A stretch of DNA of 43,356 bases from Lachnospiraceae bacterium UBA4338 (lineage in GTDB: Bacteria > Bacillota > Clostridia > Lachnospirales > Lachnospiraceae), in the NCBI GenBank assembly GCA_002393735.1, contig DGTK01000005.1:35151-78506 (forward strand), given 5' to 3'. Position 1 is the first letter of the stretch; each line of letters starts with the position of its first letter. Made by a program: the position numbers and the translations under genes. Of the stretch, positions 24,414 to 31,684 are shown in pieces. The notes below the pieces were generated by a model. That model was not told the origin of the DNA and made no database searches. It saw only the letters and a list, made by a program, of their open reading frames with translations.

Positions 24414-25598
24414 ATGTTTCAAAAAGCGTGGAATGTTATAAAAGGACATTATTTTGTAAGTTCCTGTATAATCTTTGTAGTTATTTGCGGTATTATCGCT
24501 TTAGTAGCAGTTTTAGCTCTTAAACAGGATGCAGGCGAATCAGGTGAAGGAGAAGAAGTTGTAGCTGTTCAGGACAGAGAAAGAGATCTTTCTCTTAAGA
24601 CTAATGCTTATGATTTCATTAACAGCGCCATGACTGATTACTATACTGCACTTGCAAACAATGATCAGGACAAGATTAAGGAATACGTTGAATATATCAG
24701 CGATAATGAACTTTTTAACATAGCAGTTAAGAGTAATTACATTGAATCTTATGAGAACATTACCTGTTATACACAGGATGGTTTTGCTCCTGATTCATAC
24801 TATGTATATGTATCCTATGATATTAAGATGGTGAATTATGATACAACACTTCCGGGACTTGTAGGTCTTTACTATGCTCCTAATGGTGCAGGTAAGTATT
24901 ACATTTACAGAAGAGATGATATGGATCAGGAACTGGTGTCGGATTTCTATGATGCATATTCAGTACAGGAAGTAAAGGACCTCTTTACACAGGTAACAGA
25001 TGATTATAATGTTGCAATTGCATCTGACCCGGCGCTTGCTGAGTTTATGGGCGGATTCGAGACACTTGTTAAGGATGAGATGGCTAAGCTTATTGCTATC
25101 GATGAAGCAGGAGAAGCAGCAAACGGCAATGCCGGTACTGAAACCGGTACAACAGATGGCGATGGCAATGAGACTACAACACCTGTTAATAATGCACCTG
25201 AAATTGTTAAGGCCACAACCAAGGTTAATGTAAGAGCATCTGATTCCGAGAATGCAGAGAAGATTGGTTCTGTAATTGAAGGAGCTGAACTTACAAGATT
25301 AGAGACCAAGGTTAACGGCTGGAGTAAGATTATCTACAATGGACAGGAAGGTTACATTAAATCCGATTATCTTGTTCCTGTAGGTGGTGATGATACTCAG
25401 GCAACAGATCCAGATAAGACATATGTAACTGTTTCCGAGAATGTTAATGTTCGTAAGGAAGCAAGCATGGATGCTGAGAGAGTTGTACTTGCCCAGGCCG
25501 GCGATAAGTTTGAACTTGTTGAGAAGTTAAGCAACGGCTGGACCAAGGTTAAGTACAATGGACAGGATGCATTCATTAAATCAGAATATGTTCAGTAA
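24414..25598 (+). CDS. Membrane-anchored protein with two SH3b domains
   Basis: A 394-residue protein with one N-terminal membrane helix (about 15-36), an acidic linker, and an external domain (about 55-215) with no family I recognise. A T/G/N-rich spacer follows. Two bacterial SH3 domains then close the protein, at about 265-325 (starting KVNVRASDSENAEKIG) and 338-394 (starting NVNVRKEASMDAERVV), each ending GYIKSDYL or AFIKSEYV. SH3b domains usually bind peptidoglycan, so the protein probably sits in the cell wall on the outer membrane face. No hydrolase domain is visible, so it is likely a binding or structural protein. It starts 32 bases after the tRNA. Confidence 0.88.
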   Translation: MFQKAWNVIKGHYFVSSCIIFVVICGIIALVAVLALKQDAGESGEGEEVVAVQDRERDLSLKTNAYDFINSAMTDYYTALANNDQDKIKEYVEYISDNELFNIAVKSNYIESYENITCYTQDGFAPDSYYVYVSYDIKMVNYDTTLPGLVGLYYAPNGAGKYYIYRRDDMDQELVSDFYDAYSVQEVKDLFTQVTDDYNVAIASDPALAEFMGGFETLVKDEMAKLIAIDEAGEAANGNAGTETGTTDGDGNETTTPVNNAPEIVKATTKVNVRASDSENAEKIGSVIEGAELTRLETKVNGWSKIIYNGQEGYIKSDYLVPVGGDDTQATDPDKTYVTVSENVNVRKEASMDAERVVLAQAGDKFELVEKLSNGWTKVKYNGQDAFIKSEYVQ

Positions 25599-25626
25599 TT
25601 GAATTGAAAATCATAGTAAAATGCAG

Positions 25627-25656
25627 ATGCCGGTGATGACCTCACCGGCATTTCTT
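25627..25656 (+). terminator. Terminator after the SH3b gene
   Basis: ATGCCGGTGA (25627-25636) pairs perfectly with TCACCGGCAT (25642-25651); the T tract after it is short and interrupted. Confidence 0.75.
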
Positions 25657-25667
25657 AAAAAGGAATA

Positions 25668-25727
25668 GATGCCACTAGGGACGGGGTAATGTGCATCTAG
25701 GTGCACATTACCCCGTCCCTAGTGGCA
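25668..25727. repeat. 60-bp palindromic repeat element in front of rluF
   Basis: Two perfect 26-base arms, 25670-25695 and 25702-25727, face each other across a six-base centre. The left half is a 30-base unit (25668-25697) that begins GATGCCA, has a core GGGACGGGGTAA and ends TGCATC. The same unit recurs at 39062 and 39110. The element ends only four bases before the rluF start codon. It looks like a REP- or MITE-like dispersed element. Confidence 0.88.
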
Positions 25728-25731
25728 ACAT

Positions 25732-26454
25732 ATGGAATGTAGAGTGAATAAGTACCTGGCGATGTGCGGAGTGAGCACAAGAAGGGGAGCGGACAAGTTA
25801 ATAGAAGAGGGCGTTGTTACCATTAACGGTAAGGTGGCGGTGGCCGGAGACAGGGTGGCTGACGGCGATGTTGTAATGGTGAATGGCAAAGAAGCCAAGG
25901 TTAAGGATAAATATTACTGTGCTTTTTATAAGCCGGTAGGTGTTACGTGTACCAATAATGACCCACATGCGGATGTTATAATAGATATGGTATTTAAGCA
26001 TGAGCCGAAGCTTAACTATGCGGGCAGGCTGGACAGGGATTCGGAAGGCCTTCTTATTATGACTAATGATGGTGATTTGATTGATGCCATGATGAGAAGC
26101 AGGAATAATCATGAGAAGGAATATGTGGTTACGCTTAAGGAAGATATAAATGACAGTATCTTAAATAAATTAAGAGAGGGCGTATATCTTCCGGAACTTG
26201 ATGTGACTACGAAGAAATGCAAGGTTAAAAGACTTGGAGATAAGTCTTTTGACATTATTCTTACCCAGGGGTTAAACAGGCAGATAAGACGAATGTGCGC
26301 TGAGTTTGATCTTAACGTTATGAGCCTTAAGAGAGTCAGGGTGTGCAATATCATGCTTGGAGACCTTAAGAGTGGTGAAAGCAGATATTTAACGGAAGAA
26401 GAATTAAGGAATTTATATAGAATTACAGGGGTGAATACTAATGGAAACAACTGA
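25732..26454 (+). CDS. rluF: Pseudouridine synthase of the RsuA/RluB/RluF family, closest to RluF
   Basis: This enzyme isomerises a uridine to pseudouridine in rRNA. The 240 residues have an N-terminal S4 RNA-binding domain (about 4-50, starting VNKYLAMCGVSTRRGAD) and the catalytic domain with D101 in AGRLDRDSEGLLIM. The late motif TQGLNRQIRRMCAEF favours RluF over RluB or RluE, which have different residues there. There is no ribosome site: the palindromic repeat ends four bases before the ATG, so the element may have replaced the natural leader. GTG 25744 is the only other early start and is no better. ligA overlaps the end by 14 bases. Confidence 0.88.
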   Translation: MECRVNKYLAMCGVSTRRGADKLIEEGVVTINGKVAVAGDRVADGDVVMVNGKEAKVKDKYYCAFYKPVGVTCTNNDPHADVIIDMVFKHEPKLNYAGRLDRDSEGLLIMTNDGDLIDAMMRSRNNHEKEYVVTLKEDINDSILNKLREGVYLPELDVTTKKCKVKRLGDKSFDIILTQGLNRQIRRMCAEFDLNVMSLKRVRVCNIMLGDLKSGESRYLTEEELRNLYRITGVNTNGNN

Positions 26455-28405
26455 TAAAATTGCCAGAATGAAAGAACTTTGTGACATACTTACCAAAGCA
26501 TCTGAGCATTATTATGCTTATGATGAAGAGATTATGTCCAATTATGAATATGACAAACTTAGCGATGAATTAACAACTCTTGAAGAGGAGACAGGTGTTG
26601 TACTTGCAGCGTCTCCATCTAATAAGGTTGGTTATGAAGCAGTGGATTCCCTGCCTAAGATGGTTCATGAGAAGCCGATGCTGTCGCTGGGCAAGACAAA
26701 ATCAAGAGAAGAATTAAGAGACTGGCTTGGCAATAATACAGGATTACTGTCATGGAAACTTGACGGACTTACCGTTGTATTAACTTATGATGATGGGGAA
26801 CTATCCATGGCAGTTACAAGAGGCAACGGTCAGGTGGGAGAACTTGTAACCAATAATGCCAAAACTTTTATGAATGTTCCAAGAAAAATTTCATATAAGG
26901 GACATCTTGTAATAAGAGGCGAGGCAGTTATAGGATATAAGGATTTTGAAGCAATAAATCGCAGTATTCCGGATGGCGAAAGCAAATATAAGAATCCGAG
27001 AAACCTTTGCAGCGGCTCTGTAAGACAGTTAAACAGCAAGGTTACTGCTGAAAGAAGAGTAAGATTCTTTGCCTTTAGTTTAGTAGAAGCGGAGGGCGTT
27101 GATTTTGCCAACTCTCATTTAAAGCAGATGGAGTTTCTGAAAGAACAGGGTTTTGAGACTGTATTTAACAAGGTGGTAAATAAGGACAATATACTTGAAG
27201 CCATTGAATATTTCGAGAAAGAGATTTTAGTCTATGACATTCCGTCAGATGGTCTGGTGCTTATATATGATGATATTGCTTACGGTAAGTCGCTTGGTAC
27301 AACACTTAAGGCGCCGAAGAATGCAATTGCATTTAAATGGGCAGATGAAATTGCAGAGACTACACTTCGTGAGATTGAGTGGAGTCCGTCGAGAACGGGA
27401 CTTATTAACCCGGTGGCGATTTTTGATGAGGTTGAGCTTGAGGGTACAACGGTTAAAAGAGCCAGCGTTCATAATGTAAGCGTACTTCGTTCGCTGAAAC
27501 TTGGTATTGGCGACAAAATCAGGGTTTATAAAGCCAACATGATAATTCCGCAGATTGAAGAGAATCTTACCAAGAGTAATAATGTGGAGATTCCTAAAAC
27601 CTGTCCTACATGTGGCGGTGAGACAGAACTTAAGAATGAAAATGATGTTATGTCTTTATACTGCATAAATCCTGAGTGCCCGGTTAAGCATATTAAATCC
27701 CTGACGCATTTCACTGAAAGAGATGCCCTGAATATTGAGGGCTTATCTGAGATGACAATTGAAAAATTCGTGCAAAGAGGCTATATCAAGACCTATGTGG
27801 ATTTCTTTCATCTGGACAGATTTAAAGATGAGATTGTCTCTCTGGATGGATTCGGAATTAAGTCATATGAGAATATTATTGCATCTGTTGAAAAATCAAG
27901 AGATGTGGAACTTTCAAAACTTATATATGGTCTTGGCATCGAAAATATCGGCCTTGCAACGGCACGAATAATCTGTGATTTCTTTGATGATGATATTGAA
28001 AAAATTATTAATGCCAGTGAAGAAGAGGTGGCACAGGCCGATAAGGTTGGAGATGTAATCGCAGGAACTTTCTGCGAATATTTCAGAAATGAAGAAAACA
28101 GGGCAGTATTTAAGGCTTTGCTTGAAGAGGTAAGACTTATTCATAAAGAAAAAGCTGACAGCAGCAATCCTGTATTTGGCAAGACTTTCGTAATTACCGG
28201 AACGCTTAATAATTACAAGGACAGGTCGGAACTTAAGGATATTATTGTAAGCAGGGGCGGCAAGGTGTCGGGCTCGGTTTCTTCAAAGACATATGCGCTT
28301 ATCAATAATGATGTGGAATCCACATCTTCAAAGAACAAGACAGCGAAAGAACTGGGAGTTCGTATTATAAGTGAAGAAGACTTTATTAAGGAATTCTTGA
28401 GCTGA
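26441..28405 (+). CDS. ligA: NAD-dependent DNA ligase LigA (divergent clostridial form)
   Basis: LigA seals nicks in replication and repair using NAD. The order is complete over 654 residues: the Ia domain that binds NMN (YYAYDEEIMSNYEYDKL), adenylation with K106 in WKLDG, the OB fold (EWSPSRTGLINPVAIFDEV), a zinc finger with CPTCGG and CINPEC, helix-hairpin-helix repeats (IYGLGIENIGLATARII) and a BRCT domain (GKTFVITGTLNNYKDRSEL). Several motifs differ from most LigA proteins: WKLDGLTV and NPRNLCSGSVRQLN stand where EPKIDG-like and NPRNAAAGSLRQLD-like sequences are usual. It is probably coupled to rluF by overlap. Whether it is the only ligase of the genome is not visible here. Confidence 0.94.
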   Translation: METTDKIARMKELCDILTKASEHYYAYDEEIMSNYEYDKLSDELTTLEEETGVVLAASPSNKVGYEAVDSLPKMVHEKPMLSLGKTKSREELRDWLGNNTGLLSWKLDGLTVVLTYDDGELSMAVTRGNGQVGELVTNNAKTFMNVPRKISYKGHLVIRGEAVIGYKDFEAINRSIPDGESKYKNPRNLCSGSVRQLNSKVTAERRVRFFAFSLVEAEGVDFANSHLKQMEFLKEQGFETVFNKVVNKDNILEAIEYFEKEILVYDIPSDGLVLIYDDIAYGKSLGTTLKAPKNAIAFKWADEIAETTLREIEWSPSRTGLINPVAIFDEVELEGTTVKRASVHNVSVLRSLKLGIGDKIRVYKANMIIPQIEENLTKSNNVEIPKTCPTCGGETELKNENDVMSLYCINPECPVKHIKSLTHFTERDALNIEGLSEMTIEKFVQRGYIKTYVDFFHLDRFKDEIVSLDGFGIKSYENIIASVEKSRDVELSKLIYGLGIENIGLATARIICDFFDDDIEKIINASEEEVAQADKVGDVIAGTFCEYFRNEENRAVFKALLEEVRLIHKEKADSSNPVFGKTFVITGTLNNYKDRSELKDIIVSRGGKVSGSVSSKTYALINNDVESTSSKNKTAKELGVRIISEEDFIKEFLS

Positions 28406-28438
28406 TTATAAATGGCGCGACAGGAACCTGGCGACTAC

Positions 28439-28467
28439 TTGTAACAATTCAGGAAAAATATTATAAT
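28439..28467 (+). promoter_or_regulatory. Sigma-A promoter of metA and following genes
   Basis: TTGTAA (28439-28444), a 17-base spacer and a perfect TATAAT (28462-28467). The leader is only about 30 bases, too short for an S-box (SAM) riboswitch. Confidence 0.75.
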
Positions 28468-28504
28468 TAAAAGGTTATGACTAATTGTAAAGGTGGTAAC
28501 TTAA

Positions 28505-29428
28505 ATGCCAATTAAAATTCAAAGTGATCTTCCTGCAAAGGAGATTCTGGAAAATGAAAATATATTTGTGATGGATGACACCAGGGCGATGCATCAGGAT
28601 ATCAGACCACTTAAGGTGGCAATCCTTAATGTGATGCCCCTTAAGGAGGAGACTGAATTACAGCTTCTCAGAGTATTATCGAACTCACCACTTCAGGTGG
28701 ATGTTACTTTCTTAAATGTTAAAAGCCATATATCGCAGAATACTTCTGCAAGCCATTTGAATAAGTTCTATACACATTATGAGGAGATTAAGGATCAGAA
28801 GTTTGACGGACTTATTATTACAGGTGCGCCAGTAGAACAGCTTAAGTTTGAAGAGGTGGATTACTGGGAAGAACTGTGCAATATCATGGAATGGTCCAAG
28901 AAGAATGTAACCAGCACGCTTCATATCTGCTGGGGCGCTCAGGCGGGATTATATTATCATTTTGGAATTGAAAAACATGAACTTCCAAAGAAACTGGTTG
29001 GAATATATCCTCACAGGGTTTTAAATCGTAAAGAGCCTTTGGTAAGAGGATTTGATGATGTATTTTATGCACCTCATTCAAGATATACAGGAGTAAGTAC
29101 TGAAGATGTTGAGAATAATTCAAATCTTAAGGTGCTTGCCAAAGGAGAGGAGCCTGGAATATATATCTGCATGTCAGAAGGCGGAAAGCAGGTATTCGTT
29201 ACAGGTCATCCGGAATATGACAGATATACTCTCAGGAATGAGTATGACAGGGATATGAAGAAAGGTCTTAATCCGGATATTCCATTTAATTATTTCCCGG
29301 ATGATAATGTAGAGAACAAGCCGCTTCTTCAGTGGCGTTCCCACAGTATCAATCTGTACAGCAACTGGCTGAACTACTATGTATATCAGGCTACACCATA
29401 TGATGTTAACAGCATCGGAGAACAGTAA
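28505..29428 (+). CDS. metA: Homoserine O-acetyltransferase (MetA family, acetyl-CoA type)
   Basis: MetA acylates homoserine as the first committed step to methionine. The 307 residues have the usual length. The catalytic cysteine is C142 in HICWGAQAG; the histidine and glutamate lie in VTGHPEYD. Position 111 is glutamate (ITGAPVEQL); in this family Glu111 marks acetyl-CoA users, whereas glycine there marks succinyl-CoA users. O-acetylhomoserine is therefore the expected product. AAAGGTGG lies upstream of the start, and the promoter is close. No methionine-pathway genes follow; the next genes are membrane and sigma-like. Confidence 0.96.
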   Translation: MPIKIQSDLPAKEILENENIFVMDDTRAMHQDIRPLKVAILNVMPLKEETELQLLRVLSNSPLQVDVTFLNVKSHISQNTSASHLNKFYTHYEEIKDQKFDGLIITGAPVEQLKFEEVDYWEELCNIMEWSKKNVTSTLHICWGAQAGLYYHFGIEKHELPKKLVGIYPHRVLNRKEPLVRGFDDVFYAPHSRYTGVSTEDVENNSNLKVLAKGEEPGIYICMSEGGKQVFVTGHPEYDRYTLRNEYDRDMKKGLNPDIPFNYFPDDNVENKPLLQWRSHSINLYSNWLNYYVYQATPYDVNSIGEQ

Positions 29429-29437
29429 GAGGTAAAT

Positions 29438-30448
29438 ATGGGTAAGTTAATGGAAAAAATAGAACGCAAATATGGTAAGTATGCCATCAAAAATTTGCCG
29501 CTATATATTGTTATATGTTATGGATTCGGGTATTTTATGTCACTTCTTCCAATAGGAGGGCAGTGGATGAATTTTATCAGCCTTAATCCATATGCAATTT
29601 TGCATGGTCAGGTATGGAGACTCATAACATGGGTACTTGTACCGGAGGCATCTAACCTTTTATTTATCCTGATTGTGCTGTATTTCTATTACAGCCTTGG
29701 TCATACCTTAGAGGGTGTGTGGGGTAAGTTCTATTTTAATTTATATATATTCTCCGGTATTATATTTACCGTTATCGGAGCCTTTGTTCTTTTTGTTATT
29801 TTCCAGATTTTCTATAAGGATACGGTTAGCGGATATAATGCGATGATGGTCATGGCTCAGGGAGCGGACTGTCCTTTTGCCATGGGCGGAAGTTATTTCT
29901 ATGCTGCGATATCACCGGTATTCAGTATTTATTACATAAACCTTTCCATCTTTCTTGCTTTTGCGCTTATGTATCCGGATATGAAGATTTATCTGTTCTT
30001 TGTAATTCCGATTAAGATTAAGTGGATGGGTATTTTTGAAGTTATTATTCTGATTGTGGATATAATTAATGCATTTGTCCAAATGGGCACCATGTCAGGT
30101 ATTCTTTATAGCGTGGTAATTGGATCAAGTTTACTTAATACTTTTATTTTCTATCTGCTTTACAGAAATAATCTCTTCAGAAGAGCAGGAAGTGCCATGA
30201 GGATGGCTAAATTCAAGAGACAGTCCCGGGGTAAAACCGTTAATATCAAGAAGCATCAGGGTGATGTTAAATCTGCTCATAAATCAGGCGGAGCCGATGT
30301 GGTTCCAATGTATATTCATAAATGTACAATATGCGGACGTACGGAGATTTCTGATCCGGATATGACATTCAGATACTGCTCAAAGTGCAGTGGTACACAT
30401 GAGTACTGCGAGAAGCATATTTATGACCATGAGCATATTAAGGAATGA
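29438..30448 (+). CDS. Rhomboid-like membrane protein with a C-terminal zinc-ribbon tail
   Basis: A 336-residue protein with about six membrane helices up to residue 246. The segment GQVWRLITWVLVPE (57-70) matches the L1-loop W-R motif of rhomboid-fold proteins, and YYSLGHTLEGVWG also fits. The GxSx serine motif and the paired histidine of active rhomboid proteases are not evident, so it is probably a non-proteolytic, derlin-like member. After a basic linker (247-275) a cysteine and histidine cluster ends the protein: C296, C299, C314, C317, C324, H327, H331 and H333, able to bind one or two zinc ions in the cytoplasm. It follows metA by nine bases and lies 13 bases before the sigma-like gene. 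Confidence 0.72.
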   Translation: MGKLMEKIERKYGKYAIKNLPLYIVICYGFGYFMSLLPIGGQWMNFISLNPYAILHGQVWRLITWVLVPEASNLLFILIVLYFYYSLGHTLEGVWGKFYFNLYIFSGIIFTVIGAFVLFVIFQIFYKDTVSGYNAMMVMAQGADCPFAMGGSYFYAAISPVFSIYYINLSIFLAFALMYPDMKIYLFFVIPIKIKWMGIFEVIILIVDIINAFVQMGTMSGILYSVVIGSSLLNTFIFYLLYRNNLFRRAGSAMRMAKFKRQSRGKTVNIKKHQGDVKSAHKSGGADVVPMYIHKCTICGRTEISDPDMTFRYCSKCSGTHEYCEKHIYDHEHIKE

Positions 30449-30461
30449 TGTAGGAGAAAAC

Positions 30462-31199
30462 ATGGATTTTAAGGAAAGTTTATTCATTGATAAATTAAAT
30501 GAACTTAAGAATAATGCAGAGGACTTAGGAGGCGTTGTAACTTCCGAGGATATTAAGGATGCCTTTAAGGATATGAATCTTACCAAGGAGCAGTATGACT
30601 TAGTGTCCGTTTATCTTTCCAATGCGGGAATCAGCGTGGATGGAGAGGCTCCGGCCAGTGAGAATGAGAATCAGGAAGATGTAAGATATATTGATATGTA
30701 TCTTAAGGAACTTGATGAATTGCCGAAGATTGATGATGATACTATTAAGACATATCTTTTAAGACTCTATAATGGCGAGAAGGATATGATTGATGCCATT
30801 ATCTTAGCTTATCTTCCTAAAGTTGTGGATTTAACCAGACTTTACATAGGTCAGGGTACTCCGATTGAGGATCTGATCGGTGAAGGAAATGTGGCTTTGG
30901 CAACAGTTCTTAATTCACTTAAGACTCAGGATGATTTCCAGAATGCGGATGATATCATTATTCAGAGCGTAATGGCTGCGATGGAAGAGATATGTTATCA
31001 GGATAATGAGAATTCAGCCCTTGGCAATGAGTGGTCCCAAAGAGCAGATATGGTATATAACAAGGCCAAGGCAATGAGTGAAGGCCTGGAGCGTAAGGTT
31101 ACAAAGGCTGAGGTTGCAACAGAACTCTCGATTTCAGTCGAGGATCTGGAAGACATACTCCAAATGGCCGGCAGCATAGAATTTATTTCAGAGGAATAG
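30462..31199 (+). CDS. Degenerate sigma-70-like protein lacking promoter-recognition regions
   Basis: A 245-residue protein that follows the primary sigma layout at the start. Residues 10-60 resemble region 1.1 (LGGVVTSEDIKDAFKDMNL, then SNAGISV). Residues 74-108 resemble region 1.2 (VRYIDMYLKELDELPKI). Residues 110-150 resemble 2.1-2.2 (AYLPKVVDLTRLYIGQGTPI, then EDLIGEGNVAL), the part that binds core RNA polymerase. The aromatic and basic residues of 2.3-2.4 are gone. Residues 195-238 resemble region 3 (TKAEVATELSISVEDLEDIL). Region 4 is absent. ATG 30462 follows TAGGAGA. It probably binds polymerase without reading promoters; the role is unknown. Confidence 0.8.
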   Translation: MDFKESLFIDKLNELKNNAEDLGGVVTSEDIKDAFKDMNLTKEQYDLVSVYLSNAGISVDGEAPASENENQEDVRYIDMYLKELDELPKIDDDTIKTYLLRLYNGEKDMIDAIILAYLPKVVDLTRLYIGQGTPIEDLIGEGNVALATVLNSLKTQDDFQNADDIIIQSVMAAMEEICYQDNENSALGNEWSQRADMVYNKAKAMSEGLERKVTKAEVATELSISVEDLEDILQMAGSIEFISEE

Positions 31200-31201
31200 A
31201 G

Positions 31202-31594
31202 ATGGAAGACAGAGATTTTAAATATTCCATGCAGGATATAAGCCATGTTTTTATTGGGGGACGTATGTCCATGGGGGAGATAGTAGCCTGGGAAGACGTT
31301 CCTTTCAAAATTAAGGCCATTGTGAATAAGCATTTTATTCCGCTTGTTGGTGAAGAAGGAAGTATTGCGGATGCCATAATGGCGCTTAATAATGAGACCT
31401 TTGGCAAACAGATAATTGATCAGCTTAAACTTAAATTTAAGGTAGGACAGTATGTGGAGGATAAAAAGGGCAGGCATTATGTCAGCAAAGTCCTTAAATT
31501 ACCGGAGTTTGAAGCACTTTGTAACAGCGGGGAAGAGTTTGTTATGGAGGAACTGATTTTTTCCAAGTTATCACTGCTGGCTTTTCCGGTGTAA
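31202..31594 (+). CDS. Unknown 130-residue protein coupled to the sigma-like gene
   Basis: I do not recognise a family. The protein is soluble, with no signal peptide, cysteine pair or catalytic pattern. It contains a mixed stretch (DVPFKIKAIVNKHFIPLVGE, near 27-46) and a central helix-rich part (SIADAIMALNNETFGKQIID), followed by LKFKVGQYVEDKKGRHYVSK, which might form a small beta unit. It starts two bases after the sigma-like stop and uses GAGGAATAGAG, inside that gene's end, as ribosome site, so the two are surely co-translated. A partner or regulator of the sigma-like protein is the simplest guess. Confidence 0.7.
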   Translation: MEDRDFKYSMQDISHVFIGGRMSMGEIVAWEDVPFKIKAIVNKHFIPLVGEEGSIADAIMALNNETFGKQIIDQLKLKFKVGQYVEDKKGRHYVSKVLKLPEFEALCNSGEEFVMEELIFSKLSLLAFPV

Positions 31595-31628
31595 AATATA
31601 AAATTTTATGGCATATTATGCATTTTTA

Positions 31629-31637
31629 TGTTATAAT
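31629..31637 (+). promoter_or_regulatory. Extended -10 promoter of the EAL gene
   Basis: TGT followed by TATAAT (31632-31637); the -35 at the usual distance (TGGCAT) is poor, as extended -10 promoters allow. Confidence 0.55.
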
Positions 31638-31684
31638 TATACAGTTAGTGGGATATACTACTTTAGGAGTATGGGTTACAGGGA

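Noticed and set aside
28406..28504. SAM riboswitch upstream of metA
   Set aside because: The leader after the -10 is about 30 bases, far too short, and no terminator follows it.
30390..30461. Longer start for the sigma-like gene
   Set aside because: It lies inside the end of the rhomboid-like gene in another frame; 30462 has TAGGAGA at normal distance.
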